DNA of 64,000 bases, from NCBI RefSeq assembly GCF_009184895.1, contig NZ_WESE01000009.1, positions 62,001 through 126,000 of the forward strand, written 5' to 3'. Below are positions 51,171 to 60,605 of the stretch, one piece after another. The translations under genes were made by a program, and so were the position numbers. Under the pieces are notes generated by a model, which was not told the origin of the DNA, made no database searches, and saw only the letters and a program-made list of their open reading frames with translations. The DNA comes from Nostocoides sp. F2B08. Its GTDB lineage: Bacteria > Actinomycetota > Actinomycetes > Actinomycetales > Dermatophilaceae. Numbering within the stretch: position 1 is the stretch's first letter; the number at the start of each line of letters is the position of its first letter.

Positions 51171-52750
51171 GTCGGGCCCAACCCGTGCTTCTTGGCGGGC
51201 CGGATCGTGCGCTTGGTGATGTTGATCTCGAGTGCCCGGGATATGTGCTCGCGAGTGCGCGCCGGCTCGATGATGTCGTCGACGAGGCCGCGGGCGGCGG
51301 CGACGTAGGGCGTCGAGAACGTCGAGCGGTACTCCTCCACGAGCTCGGCCCGACGCTGCTGGGGGTCCTCGGCCTCGGCGATCTCGCGACGGAACACGAT
51401 CTCGGCCGCGCCCTCGGCACCCATCACGGCGATCTCGGCCGTCGGCCAGGCGAGCACCTTGTCGGCTCCGAGGTCCTTGGAGCACATGGCGACGTAGGCC
51501 CCGCCGTAGGCCTTGCGTAGCACGACGGTGATCTTGGGGACCGATGCGGCGGAGTATGCGTAGAGCAGCTTCGCCCCGTGCCGGATGATCCCGTTGTGCT
51601 CCTGAGCGACACCGGGCAGGAAGCCGGGCACGTCGACGAGGGTGAGCAGCGGGATGTTGAAGGCGTTGCAGAACCGGACGAACGCCGAGGCCTTGTCCGA
51701 GGCGTTGATGTCGAGGACGCCGGAGAGCACCATCGGCTGGTTGGCCACGACCCCGACGGTGCGGCCGATGATCCGGCCGAACCCGATGACGATGTTGCCG
51801 GCATACCCGGCCTGGACCTCGAGGAAGTCGCCGCGGTCGACGAGGCGGGCGATCACCTCGCGGACGTCGTAGCCCTTCTTGTCCGACGTCGGGATGACCT
51901 TCGGCAGCTCCGGGTCGGCCTCGACGACATGGTCGGGGTCGACGATCGGCGGGTCCTCGGAGTTGTTCTGGGGCAGGAAGCTCAGCAGCTTCTTCGCGAT
52001 GAGAACGGCCTGCTCGTCGTCGTCGGCGACGAAGTGGGTCACCCCCGACAGCGCCATATGGGCGTCGGCGCCGCCGAGCGCGTCGGAGGTCACCTGCTCG
52101 CCCGTCACCTGCGCGATGACGTTGGGCCCGGTGATGAACATATGGGCCTGCCGGGTCTGGATGATGAAGTCGGTCAGGGCCGGGGAGTACGCGGCACCAC
52201 CTGCGCACGGACCGGCGATGATCGAGATCTGCGGGACGACGCCGGAGAGCAGGACGTTGTTGTAGAACACCCGGCCGTAGCCGGCCAGCGAGCCGATGCC
52301 CTCCTGGACACGCGCGCCACCGGAGTCGTTGATGAAGACGAACGGCGTGCCCGTGCCGAGGCTCGCCCGCAGGGTGGCTGCGACCTTGTTGGAGTGGATC
52401 TCGCCCGCGCTGCCGCCGGCGACCGTGAAGTCCTGGCTGGCGACGTGCACCGGTCGGCCGAACACCGCCCCCTCGCCGGTCACCACACCGTCGGCCGGCA
52501 GGTCGGCCTGGTCGAGGCCGAAGTAGGTCGACTGGTGACGGGCGAACATGCCCGTCTCCTCGAAGGTGCCCGGGTCGAGCAGGGCCGCGATCCGCTCGCG
52601 GGCGGTCAGCTTGCCGGCCGCGTGCTGCTTCTGTATGCGCGCCTCGCCTCCGCCCTGCTCGACCTCCCGGCGGCGGGCGAGCAGGTCCGCGGTGCGCTCC
52701 TCCATGGAGGCCTGGTGGTGCTTCTTCTTGGACATGTTGTTCTTGGCCAC
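51167..52750 (-). CDS. Methylmalonyl-CoA carboxyltransferase 12S subunit
   Basis: This 527-aa CoA carboxyltransferase transfers CO2 from methylmalonyl-CoA to the biotin carrier. It has the two crotonase-like domains of PccB/MmdA proteins with the first-half FINDSGGARVQEGIGSLAGYG and second-half VDVPGFLPGVAQEHNGIIRHGAKLLYAYS oxyanion regions, and it resembles Propionibacterium 12S along its length (ending TKRTIRPAKKHG). Acetyl/propionyl-CoA carboxylase beta is the main alternative, but the flanking 5S and 1.3S genes decide for transcarboxylase. The start is GTG 52750. Confidence 0.93.
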   Translation of the reverse strand: MAKNNMSKKKHHQASMEERTADLLARRREVEQGGGEARIQKQHAAGKLTARERIAALLDPGTFEETGMFARHQSTYFGLDQADLPADGVVTGEGAVFGRPVHVASQDFTVAGGSAGEIHSNKVAATLRASLGTGTPFVFINDSGGARVQEGIGSLAGYGRVFYNNVLLSGVVPQISIIAGPCAGGAAYSPALTDFIIQTRQAHMFITGPNVIAQVTGEQVTSDALGGADAHMALSGVTHFVADDDEQAVLIAKKLLSFLPQNNSEDPPIVDPDHVVEADPELPKVIPTSDKKGYDVREVIARLVDRGDFLEVQAGYAGNIVIGFGRIIGRTVGVVANQPMVLSGVLDINASDKASAFVRFCNAFNIPLLTLVDVPGFLPGVAQEHNGIIRHGAKLLYAYSAASVPKITVVLRKAYGGAYVAMCSKDLGADKVLAWPTAEIAVMGAEGAAEIVFRREIAEAEDPQQRRAELVEEYRSTFSTPYVAAARGLVDDIIEPARTREHISRALEINITKRTIRPAKKHGLGPT

Positions 52751-52757
52751 GTCTGCC

Positions 52758-54266
52758 TCAGGCTCTCTCGACGGTGACGGAGTGCGCCGTGCCGTTCAGG
52801 GTCACCGAGTAGTTGATCGGTCCCTTGACCGGGCCTCCCGAGCTCTTGGACAGCTCGTCCGTGGCGACCACGGCGGGGTCCTTGCCGACGTTGCGCGGAC
52901 CCTCCGGCCGCTCGACGAAGAAGCCGGGTGCGACGCCCGGGAACATCGCATACGTCAGCACGTCCTCGTCGGTCCCGTCGAAGCCCTCGAGTGCGCTCGC
53001 CTCGATGACGAGACGCTCCCACTCCGGCGGGATGAGGTCGGCCGGGCGGACGTCGATCGGGTCCTTGCCGGCCTGCTGCCGCGCGGCCTCGACGATCTCG
53101 GGGTCGCGCTCGCCGAGCGTCTCGCCGTAGTACCCGAGCATGAGGTCGGCGAACTCCGCCGTGAGGACCTTGTAGGGACCCATGAGCACGTTGAACACGG
53201 CCTGGGTGCCGACGATCTGGCTGGACGGCGTGACGAGCGGCGGGAACCCGGCCACCTCGCGCACCCGCGGCACCTCGAGGAGGACCTCGCGCAGCCGGTC
53301 CCCCGCCCCCTGCTGGCGGAGCTGGCTCTCCATGTTGGAGATCATCCCGCCTGGGATCTGGCTCTTGAAGATCTCGGTCTCCACGCCGGTGATGGCGGAC
53401 ATGAACTGGGTGTACCTCGGACGCACCGCCGCGAAGTGGTCCTTGATCCGCAGCAGCCGCTCGTCGTCGAGGTTCGTCGTGTACGGCGTGCCGCGGAGCA
53501 TCTCGACCAGCGACTCGGTCGGGTTGTGGCCGGGTCCGAGCGAGATCGAGGAGATCGCGGTGTCGACGACGTCGGCGCCGGCCTCGATGGCCTTCATCAG
53601 GCTGACCAGCGTCACGCCGGTCGTCGCGTGGCAGTGCACGTGGATGCGCACATCGGTGCCGAGGTCGTCCTTGATCGCCTTGACGATGTCGTAGGCCGGC
53701 TGCGGCTTGAGGAGGGCGGCCATGTCCTTGATGCAGAGCGAGTCACAGCCCAGGTCCATGAGGTCACGCGCCATCTGCACGTATCCCTCGACCGTGTGCA
53801 GCGGGCTCTCGGTGTAGCAGATGGTGCCCTGGGCGTGCTTGTCGACCCGGCGGACCGCGGCGATCGCCTCCTTGACGTTGCGCACGTCGTTGAGCGCGTC
53901 GAAGACCCGGTAGACGTCCATGCCGTTCTCGGCGGACTTCTCGACGAAGCGGTTGACGACCCCGTCCTCGTAGTGGCGGTAGCCAAGTAGGTTCTGCCCC
54001 CGCAGCAGCATCTGCAGGCGACTGTTCGGCATGAGCTCGCGGAAGGTCCGCAGCCGCTCCCACGGGTCCTCGTTGAGGAACCGGATGCACGCGTCGTAGG
54101 TTGCTCCACCCCAGCACTCCACCGACCAGTAGCCGGCCGCGTCGATGTCGGCACACGCGTCGACCATGTCCTCGAGCGCCATCCGGGTCGCCATCAGGCT
54201 CTGATGCGCGTCGCGCAGGACCAGTTCTGTGACGCCGACCTCGCGCGGCGTCGTCTCCTCAGCCAT
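52758..54266 (-). CDS. Methylmalonyl-CoA carboxyltransferase 5S subunit
   Basis: This 502-aa subunit moves the carboxyl group from biotin to pyruvate, giving oxaloacetate. It has a TIM-barrel carboxyltransferase domain with the metal/substrate motifs LRDAHQSLMATRM, the HCHATTGVT metal site and the carbamylated-Lys region SLCIKDMAALLKP, then the PYC_OADA domain. The ATG at 54266 starts MAEETTPREVGVTELVLRDAH, as in Propionibacterium 5S. It leads the operon 5S-12S-small-1.3S, with only 7 bases to the next gene. Confidence 0.93.
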   Translation of the reverse strand: MAEETTPREVGVTELVLRDAHQSLMATRMALEDMVDACADIDAAGYWSVECWGGATYDACIRFLNEDPWERLRTFRELMPNSRLQMLLRGQNLLGYRHYEDGVVNRFVEKSAENGMDVYRVFDALNDVRNVKEAIAAVRRVDKHAQGTICYTESPLHTVEGYVQMARDLMDLGCDSLCIKDMAALLKPQPAYDIVKAIKDDLGTDVRIHVHCHATTGVTLVSLMKAIEAGADVVDTAISSISLGPGHNPTESLVEMLRGTPYTTNLDDERLLRIKDHFAAVRPRYTQFMSAITGVETEIFKSQIPGGMISNMESQLRQQGAGDRLREVLLEVPRVREVAGFPPLVTPSSQIVGTQAVFNVLMGPYKVLTAEFADLMLGYYGETLGERDPEIVEAARQQAGKDPIDVRPADLIPPEWERLVIEASALEGFDGTDEDVLTYAMFPGVAPGFFVERPEGPRNVGKDPAVVATDELSKSSGGPVKGPINYSVTLNGTAHSVTVERA

Positions 54267-54348
54267 GCCCCGATTCTGGCATCTCCCATCGGGTTTGGCC
54301 CCGCAGGGAACCCTTACCTTTGTCGGTGCGGTCATCGACCGGACGGCG

Positions 54349-55077
54349 TCAGCGCAGGAGTTGCAGGTCGCGTCGGACATAGCGCAGGTGCGCCCACTCC
54401 TCCTCGAGGATGACGCGGACGCAGTCACCGACGCTCGGGTGCCAGTCGTCACCACCCCACGGGTCGGAACGCTCCTGCGCGAGCAGCTCGGGCGTGGCCG
54501 TGGCCAGGAACTCGGTGACCATCCGCTGCCGCTCGGCCCGGACCGCGAGGATCTCCTCGAAGGTCGGCGGGTCGGCGCGGAAGACCGACATGTCGAAGCC
54601 CATCCGCTCTGCGCCGGTGAAGATCTGACCGATCTCGTGGAAAGGCTGCTCGATGCCCAGGATCCCGCCGCGCAGCCAGGCATCCGTCGCGAGCACGAGG
54701 TGTCGCAGCGTCTGGGCCAGGGACCACTCGTCCTCGACATGGGCGTCCCGGAGCTCCGGCGGTGTGGCCGCCACCGTCTCCGCCCAGGCGGCCTGGACAG
54801 CGGCCCACCCCTCGCGCAGGCCGTCAGGCGTCTGCGCCTGCTGTAGCTCCCGTCCCGGGAATTGGCGGTTCAGCTCGGCCTCGACCAGAGGCACGACGTC
54901 GACCCCGTTGACGAGGAGGCTGCCGAAGAACAGATCGTGACTGTCGATGTCGAGCCCGTCGATGTCGACGCCGCGCATCGTCACCCCGCTGACGTCGGAG
55001 AACCGCACGGTCGCACCCTTGAAGCTCGTCCGCACGAACGTCGCACCCTCGAACTCACTCCCCGAGTAGGTCGTCAT
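54349..55077 (-). CDS. DinB-family protein with N-terminal pentapeptide repeats
   Basis: This 242-aa protein has seven or so pentapeptide-like repeats at the start (FEGATFVRTSFKGATVRFSD to GVDIDGLDID, residues 8-45), followed by a DinB-like four-helix bundle (80-240) with candidate metal His residues in LRHLVLATDAWL and the late EEEWAHLRYVRRDL motif. DinB proteins are metal-dependent thiol transferases or isomerases in several pathways. The substrate is unknown. Confidence 0.82.
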   Translation of the reverse strand: MTTYSGSEFEGATFVRTSFKGATVRFSDVSGVTMRGVDIDGLDIDSHDLFFGSLLVNGVDVVPLVEAELNRQFPGRELQQAQTPDGLREGWAAVQAAWAETVAATPPELRDAHVEDEWSLAQTLRHLVLATDAWLRGGILGIEQPFHEIGQIFTGAERMGFDMSVFRADPPTFEEILAVRAERQRMVTEFLATATPELLAQERSDPWGGDDWHPSVGDCVRVILEEEWAHLRYVRRDLQLLR

Positions 55078-55136
55078 CGCCCCATCATGCCGACCCGGAG
55101 CGGGGTCTGCACGCCGGAGGGAGAGCGGCAGACCTC

Positions 55137-56666
55137 CTAGCCGAGCGGCACGACCTCGGACCGCCGCGCCGAGACCAGGGGCTCGACGAGCGGGACCGAC
55201 GACAGCACGACAGGGCCGCCGTCGGCGCCGGTCGTGACGACGGCGCCGTGCACCTCTCCGCTGCCGGCGACCTGCCGCACCCAGACCCCGTCACCGGTGA
55301 GCGGGACGGTCACGGTTCCGTTGGCCGGCACGAGCGCCTCCGACGTCGTCGCCTCGCCGCCGGCGACCTGGGTGACGGCGACCGTGGCCCCGGCACCGCG
55401 CGCTGCGACGACGAGGGTGCGGGTGACGTCGTCGCGGGTCGGCAGCGCGGCCCCTCCGACACCATCGAGCGCGGGACGGCTGACGGCCCACGCCGCCTCC
55501 GGACCGCCGTCGCTGACGAAGGTGCGGGCAGCGGCGAGCACCTCGGTGTCGGCGGAGACCGCGAGCGTGGTCGGACCGGCCGGCAGGCCCGACACCGGGA
55601 CGTCGACGACGGACCCCGCGGGGACGCGCACGACGGCCTCGGGCAGCTGCCGCTCCCCCTGCGCCGTCAGCGCGGCGACCGTGCCGATCGCCTCGGTGTC
55701 CGAGGGGTTGACCACCCGCACGAGCAGGGTGCCGGAATCCTCGGACGGCACCTGGACCCCGGCGATCACGTGGTCGCGGCTCGGGTCGGCGGCGTTGGTG
55801 ACGGCGTCGAATCCGGTCGGCTGGGTCCCGGTCAACGAGGTCTCGAAGAGGGCGACCGCGATGTCCCCGCCGTCGGCGACGAACCCGAAGGCAGGCTGGG
55901 CCTCCTGGGGCGCCAGGGCGTCGCTGAGCAGCACGACGCGCCCCTGGGCCGGGACGACGAGCCCCTGCCCGTCGGGCGGCGACGTCGTGCCCTCGACCCC
56001 GTAGGCGGTGATGTCGACGGTCACCGGGTTGCTGCCGGGGTTGGTCACGATGAGCCGCTCGGCGCGACCCGGGCCTCCCCCTCCGCCGAGCAGCCAGGCG
56101 GTCGGCCCGGCCTGGCCGCACGGCACGCTCGCGAGCCCGGCGACCTCCTCGGTCTCGGCGAAAGTCTCCTGGGTGGCGACGAGTCCGGGTGCGGCGGCAC
56201 CGGTCCCCGACGCGAGGTATGCGCCGGTCTCGCTCAGCCCGGACGTCGCCACGGTCGTCGGGTCGGGGCGGTCCGAGTCGTCGGCGTCGTCGTCAGGTGC
56301 CGTCGCGGTCGGGAGCGGCTCGATGCCCAGCGCCGCCGTCCCGCTCGGAACGGGGACGTCACCGACGGCCTCGACCGGGGCGGCAACGACCGTCGCCGAG
56401 GTCTCGAGCGCCAGGTCGCGCGCGCCGTCCAGGCCGAGCAGCTCGGGCCCGGGGCAGACCAGCGTCGCTCGCTCGAGCGCGACCGTCGTCGAGCCGGGTT
56501 GGCGACCGTCGGCCGACGTGCGGGCGACATCGACCGCGTCGATGCGCTCGGTCACCGCGGGCTGGCCGCCGGCCCAGGCGACACCCGCGACGAGCAGCAC
56601 CCCGAGGGAGGCCTGGCCGACGGCGAGCGCTGCGCGGCGGACGCGACGGGCGCGCGGTGAGGTCAT
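55137..56666 (-). CDS. DUF5719 family secreted protein
   Basis: This 509-aa exported protein has a signal/anchor helix (ALAVGQASLGVLLVAGVAWAGG) and a series of beta domains typical of the DUF5719 proteins found next to the large glycosyltransferase and whiB2 in actinobacteria. It has a conserved Cys pair (LVCPGPELLG and VPCGQAG). The ATG at 56666 overlaps the glycosyltransferase stop (ATGA). A role in export or anchoring of a cell-envelope polymer is a guess from linkage only. Confidence 0.82.
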   Translation of the reverse strand: MTSPRARRVRRAALAVGQASLGVLLVAGVAWAGGQPAVTERIDAVDVARTSADGRQPGSTTVALERATLVCPGPELLGLDGARDLALETSATVVAAPVEAVGDVPVPSGTAALGIEPLPTATAPDDDADDSDRPDPTTVATSGLSETGAYLASGTGAAAPGLVATQETFAETEEVAGLASVPCGQAGPTAWLLGGGGGPGRAERLIVTNPGSNPVTVDITAYGVEGTTSPPDGQGLVVPAQGRVVLLSDALAPQEAQPAFGFVADGGDIAVALFETSLTGTQPTGFDAVTNAADPSRDHVIAGVQVPSEDSGTLLVRVVNPSDTEAIGTVAALTAQGERQLPEAVVRVPAGSVVDVPVSGLPAGPTTLAVSADTEVLAAARTFVSDGGPEAAWAVSRPALDGVGGAALPTRDDVTRTLVVAARGAGATVAVTQVAGGEATTSEALVPANGTVTVPLTGDGVWVRQVAGSGEVHGAVVTTGADGGPVVLSSVPLVEPLVSARRSEVVPLG

Positions 56667-59600
56667 GGCCGGTCCTCCGGACGAGCGGCGACCCCGCCGA
56701 ACGGCAGCGCCAGGTAGGCGATGACGAGCAGGGATAGCCCCGCCAGGGTGAGAAGTGACGGGTCGGGAGTGGGCAGGTCGATCGCGAGACGCCCGGCCGC
56801 CGGGACCTCGTAGGTCACCGTGTCGCCGGTCGTCGTCGGCGTGAGCGGCTCGCCGTCGAGGGTGACGCCCGCCTCGAGGGCCCACCCCGGGGTCTGCGCG
56901 ACCTCGAGGGTTCCAGGGCCCTCGAGTGTCGCCGACGTCTGCGCGTGGTGGCGGCTCGGGATCGCCGCGCCGTCGCCGGAGGCGCCGCCGTCGTCGCCGC
57001 GCAGGACCACCCGGGCCGGTGAGGGGACGTCACTCGTCGTGGAGTCGACTCGCCACCACCGCAGACCGTCCCGGTCCGGGAGACGGCGCAACCCGTCGGC
57101 CGCGTCCAGCGCGCGGGCCGACTCGGCAGGCAGCGCGTCGGTGAGCGCGACGAACCCGACTGCGTGCCGGGCGAGGACGGCCGCGGGGCCGCCGGGCAGG
57201 TCGTCACCGGGCACGTCGAGAGCGCCGACGTCGAGCCGGGACACGAAGGCGTCGAGGCCGGCGCTGACCACGGTCGGCTCGGGCAGCGACCGGACCGGCA
57301 TGCCGCTTTCGGCGACGAACAGCCGGTATGCGGTGGCCGCCTCCGCGCCCTGCTCGGCCGTGAGTCGGTCGACGAGCAGGCTGCGGCCCGCCAGCGGGCC
57401 GTCGGCGTGGTCGACGGCGACCTCGGGCCGCTGGTCGACGAAGGTCGACAGGGTCGAGCCGAACCCGGTCCAGGCAGTGGCCACGACGAGCACGCCGACC
57501 GCGAGCAGCCCGGCGACGGGAGCCGCGGGACGGACCGAGCGGTGCCGCAGCGCCGCGCGCGCCAGCACGTCCAGGCCGCGCACCGCGAGCGCGATGACGA
57601 CGAGCGCATAGACGGCGAGGAGGGCGCCGGCCCACGGACGGATCGGCTCACCCGCGCCGTCGACCCCGATCGGGACGGTGTCGACGACGAGCCGGCTCGC
57701 GGTGATCGCAGCGGCCAGCGCCAGCGCGGCGACCAGGGCCGCCGCAAGACTGGTCAGCCGGCGACGGCTGCGGAGCAGACCGACGAGGGCAAGGGCCAGG
57801 ACCGGCGCCGCGGCATACGGCAGGACGACGGCGAGGACCGCCGGGAGCCCGGTCGTCGTCGGTGCGGCGACGTCGAGCAGGGCAAGCCGCCAGGGCTCGG
57901 GCGGGGTGCCGGCCCAGTCGAAGAGGCCGACCCCCCCGAGCGCGAGCTGCGGCTCCCGCACGAGCTCGCGGACGAACGGCGCGAGCACGAGGGCCGGCAC
58001 GAGCGCGACACCGAGAGCGCGGCGCAGCGACCAGCGCGGCACGAGGCCGAGGAGGACGCCGAGGACGGCGACGAGCGCGGCGACACTCGGGGCGAACGCA
58101 GCGATGAGCGCGAGCGCCAGCCCGGCCTGGGCCGCGTCGTAGGAGCGGCCGTTCGGGCCGAGGGCGCGGACCAGGCCCGCCGCGGCGAGCGGGAGGACGA
58201 CGAGGACGACCGCGCCGCCGAGGCGTCCGTCGGCGACGACGTCCGCGGCCAGTCCCGTGGCCGCCCAGGAGATCCCACCCAGGCCACGGATCGAGCGGCG
58301 GGGCGTGACCAGGGCGAGCGCCGCATACATCGACAGAGCGGACAGCGGGAGGGTGAGGAAGAGGAGGGCGGCGATCGTCGCGGCGGCCGGGGCCGACGGT
58401 GGCGGCAGGAACGGCAGGTGCTCGCTCACCGCGGTCGCGGCTGCGAGGACGGACAGCGCCGGCGACCACGTCGTCTCGGCACCCAGGCCAGAGCCGCCCC
58501 ACGAGTCGACCGCGCTGCGCCAGAGCGCAGACGCCGTCGCGGTCGACGTCGATCCGGTCACCTCGCCGCCGGTCACACCCCAGCCGATCCGGCGGATGAG
58601 CGGGCCGCCGAGATCGCGGCCCGCGGCGACCGTGAGCGCGAGGCCGACGAGGAATGCGAGGAACGCCGGGTGGGCGACGGCCTGCGGACGCGGGCCGCGC
58701 AGGGCGAGGTCCTGCTGGCTGAGGATGCCCCGACCGCGGCGCTGGGGGATGAGGTCGTCGAGGACCGCAGTGCGGGCCGCCTCGCGCGGCACGAACAGTT
58801 GGCTCAGGGCGTGTCGAGGAACCTGCGCGGCCCGCGCGAAGCGCCGGTTGGCGCGCCAGGCCCGGCCGAGCCGCAGGACGGCGAGTGCGTCGACGACCTC
58901 GCGGCCGGCGGCGCGGGGTCGCTTGGCGAGCAGCATGACGACGACCGCGACAAGGGCGGTGCCGAGGACCGCGAGGATACGGATCGGCCAGAGCACGACG
59001 GGCTGGGCGCCGAGTGCGATCGCGCGCAAGGCTCGGCGGGAAGCGCCGGTCGGCCCGAGCGGCTGGGCACTGGTCTCGCCGGGCGCGTCCTCGGGGGGCT
59101 CGATCTCGACGACGGCGTCCGCGTTCACGATGACGCGGCGGCCGGCGCGGTGCAGGCGCCAGCCCAGGTCGACGTCGCCGGCAAGAACGAGGCCGTCCGA
59201 CCGGAACCGCCGCGCCCAGCCGCCGACCTCGGCGAGGGTGTCCAGGTGAACGAGCGCACCGGTCGTCGAGGTGGCGAGCACGTCGGCGCGGTCGTCGTAC
59301 TGGCCCTGGTCGCGCTCGCCGCCACGGGGCTGGGGGACCCAGCGGCCGGCGCGGGTCAGCACGTAGCCGACGGAGAGCAGCTCGGGCGGACGCTCGGTGG
59401 TCCGCAGCTTGGGGGCCACGATGCCGGCCGCACGCGAGGTGCGAGCGGTGCGGTGCAGGGCGGCCAACGCACCGTGCGCGGGTCGGCAGCGGTCGGTGAG
59501 CAGCCACACCCACTCGATCCGGTCGTGATCCGGTGCGGTCGGCAGCGCCTGCTCGAGCGCGGCGGTCGCGGCGACCTGGGGAGTGAGGTCGCCTGCGACA

Positions 59601-59911
59601 CGGATGATCCGCACCGAGTCGAAACGGCCGCGCACCTTGTGCCCGGAGACGGTCGGGCCGAGGGCGTCGTCGTCGGTGTCGGCGCCTTGACGGGCGACCA
59701 CGACCAGGTGCCCCGGGACGAGGACGCCGATGGCGAGCCGGTCGAGGAGCTCGCGCAGCCGCGTCGGGTCGGTCACCGCGACGACGGCGACGACGTCGCG
59801 GGCCAGGGGGGTGCTCGGCGATGGGGTCGGGATGGGAGTCGGGGTGGGGCTCGCCTCGCTCCCGGACTCGATGGAGACGAGTCCGGCGCTGAGCGGGGGG
59901 ACGGCGTTCAT
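56663..59911 (-). CDS. Large membrane-bound family 2 glycosyltransferase
   Basis: This 1082-aa protein has an N-terminal GT-A domain (about 40-290; VVAVTDPTRLRELLDRL, then GDVDLGWRLHRAGRRV with the catalytic-loop Asp) and, after it, at least 12 predicted membrane helices plus a soluble C-terminal beta domain. The actinobacterial GT next to whiB2 and cofD is conserved in position and length; the acceptor polymer is not known. The ATG at 59911 lies 49 bases after the whiB2 stop on the same strand. Confidence 0.85.
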   Translation of the reverse strand: MNAVPPLSAGLVSIESGSEASPTPTPIPTPSPSTPLARDVVAVVAVTDPTRLRELLDRLAIGVLVPGHLVVVARQGADTDDDALGPTVSGHKVRGRFDSVRIIRVAGDLTPQVAATAALEQALPTAPDHDRIEWVWLLTDRCRPAHGALAALHRTARTSRAAGIVAPKLRTTERPPELLSVGYVLTRAGRWVPQPRGGERDQGQYDDRADVLATSTTGALVHLDTLAEVGGWARRFRSDGLVLAGDVDLGWRLHRAGRRVIVNADAVVEIEPPEDAPGETSAQPLGPTGASRRALRAIALGAQPVVLWPIRILAVLGTALVAVVVMLLAKRPRAAGREVVDALAVLRLGRAWRANRRFARAAQVPRHALSQLFVPREAARTAVLDDLIPQRRGRGILSQQDLALRGPRPQAVAHPAFLAFLVGLALTVAAGRDLGGPLIRRIGWGVTGGEVTGSTSTATASALWRSAVDSWGGSGLGAETTWSPALSVLAAATAVSEHLPFLPPPSAPAAATIAALLFLTLPLSALSMYAALALVTPRRSIRGLGGISWAATGLAADVVADGRLGGAVVLVVLPLAAAGLVRALGPNGRSYDAAQAGLALALIAAFAPSVAALVAVLGVLLGLVPRWSLRRALGVALVPALVLAPFVRELVREPQLALGGVGLFDWAGTPPEPWRLALLDVAAPTTTGLPAVLAVVLPYAAAPVLALALVGLLRSRRRLTSLAAALVAALALAAAITASRLVVDTVPIGVDGAGEPIRPWAGALLAVYALVVIALAVRGLDVLARAALRHRSVRPAAPVAGLLAVGVLVVATAWTGFGSTLSTFVDQRPEVAVDHADGPLAGRSLLVDRLTAEQGAEAATAYRLFVAESGMPVRSLPEPTVVSAGLDAFVSRLDVGALDVPGDDLPGGPAAVLARHAVGFVALTDALPAESARALDAADGLRRLPDRDGLRWWRVDSTTSDVPSPARVVLRGDDGGASGDGAAIPSRHHAQTSATLEGPGTLEVAQTPGWALEAGVTLDGEPLTPTTTGDTVTYEVPAAGRLAIDLPTPDPSLLTLAGLSLLVIAYLALPFGGVAARPEDRP

Positions 59912-59960
59912 GCGGAGAGGGCGCGGTGGCGATGGGCCACCGCGGGGTGAGCCGTGCGGC

Positions 59961-60218
59961 TCAGACCGCGCGCTTCTTCAGCTTGCGGCGCTCGCGCTCC
60001 GACAGACCGCCCCAGATGCCGAAGCGCTCGTCGTTCTGCAGGGCGTACTCGAGGCACTCGGCACGGACCTCGCACCCCGTGCACACCTTCTTCGCCTCGC
60101 GGGTCGAGCCGCCCTTCTCGGGGAAGAACGCCTCCGGATCGGTCTGGGCACAGAGCGAGCGCTCCTGCCATGACAGTTCTGCCTCCTCTGCACCCCCCAA
60201 CACGTGCAGCTCGAACAT
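59961..60218 (-). CDS. whiB2: WhiB2-type iron-sulfur transcription regulator
   Basis: This 85-aa Wbl protein binds a [4Fe-4S] cluster and controls septation in mycobacteria and streptomycetes. It has four Cys at 23, 46, 49 and 55 (C-x22-C-x2-C-x5-C), the GIWGG turn at 67-71 and a basic C-terminal DNA-contacting tail (RERRKLKKRAV). Its position before fbiA and its sequence match WhiB2/WhmD. A sigma70-type promoter and structured leader lie upstream. Confidence 0.93.
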   Translation of the reverse strand: MFELHVLGGAEEAELSWQERSLCAQTDPEAFFPEKGGSTREAKKVCTGCEVRAECLEYALQNDERFGIWGGLSERERRKLKKRAV

Positions 60219-60248
60219 GTCTCCTCCTCGACCCTCGATCTCGACCCG

Positions 60249-60284
60249 TGTGAGACCCCGATCACCTGTGTCTGGTGTCTCACA
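60249..60284 (-). promoter_or_regulatory. Structured leader hairpin of whiB2
   Basis: TGTGAGAC / GTCTCACA form a perfect 8-bp outer stem with a nested CACC/GGTG pair inside, directly at the predicted transcript start. It could stabilise the mRNA or act as an operator for a dimeric protein. Confidence 0.45.
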
Positions 60285-60292
60285 TGCTTGAA

Positions 60293-60322
60293 ATTACATG
60301 CGTGTCATGCACCGGAAGTCAA
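60293..60322 (-). promoter_or_regulatory. whiB2 promoter
   Basis: TTGACT (60322-60317) and TGTAAT (60298-60293) are separated by 18 bases on the minus strand, five of six matches to each consensus. The predicted leader is about 68 bases. Confidence 0.6.
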
Positions 60323-60529
60323 GCAGAAATCTGCTAACGGTCCGAAAGTTTGACCGATGGATACCGCGTGCTGGGCCCGCACATACCTCCACGCCGTTCG
60401 ACCTACCCCCCGGCACGGCGCCTCGTCGCGGCCGCTGGTCGAGCATACGGGGTCGGTGAGGGGGGCTCGTGACCAGCTGCGGCCGCGGTTACGCGCCGAT
60501 GGCGCGGTACCGGGCGGCTGCCGCAGAAA

Positions 60530-60605
60530 TTTCCGCGGCAACCGCCGCTTTCCGCGGCACGTGGGCAGACATGCGGCACGTGGGCTCAGGTGCGGCGGGT
60601 CGGCG
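60530..60605 (+). repeat. Four degenerate 19-bp tandem repeats upstream of fbiA
   Basis: Units at 60530, 60549, 60568 and 60587 repeat with a 19-base period. Units 1-2 share TTTCCGCGGCA, units 2-3 share GCGGCACGTGGGC, and unit 4 keeps only GCGGC. The period is close to two helical turns, so sites would face the same side of the DNA. The rest of the gap 60323-60651 holds no gene that I can support. Confidence 0.5.

Noticed and set aside
57164..59950. A 928-codon open frame on the plus strand
   Set aside because: It mirrors the glycosyltransferase gene and reads as Arg/Gly/Asp-rich low-complexity sequence with no motif.
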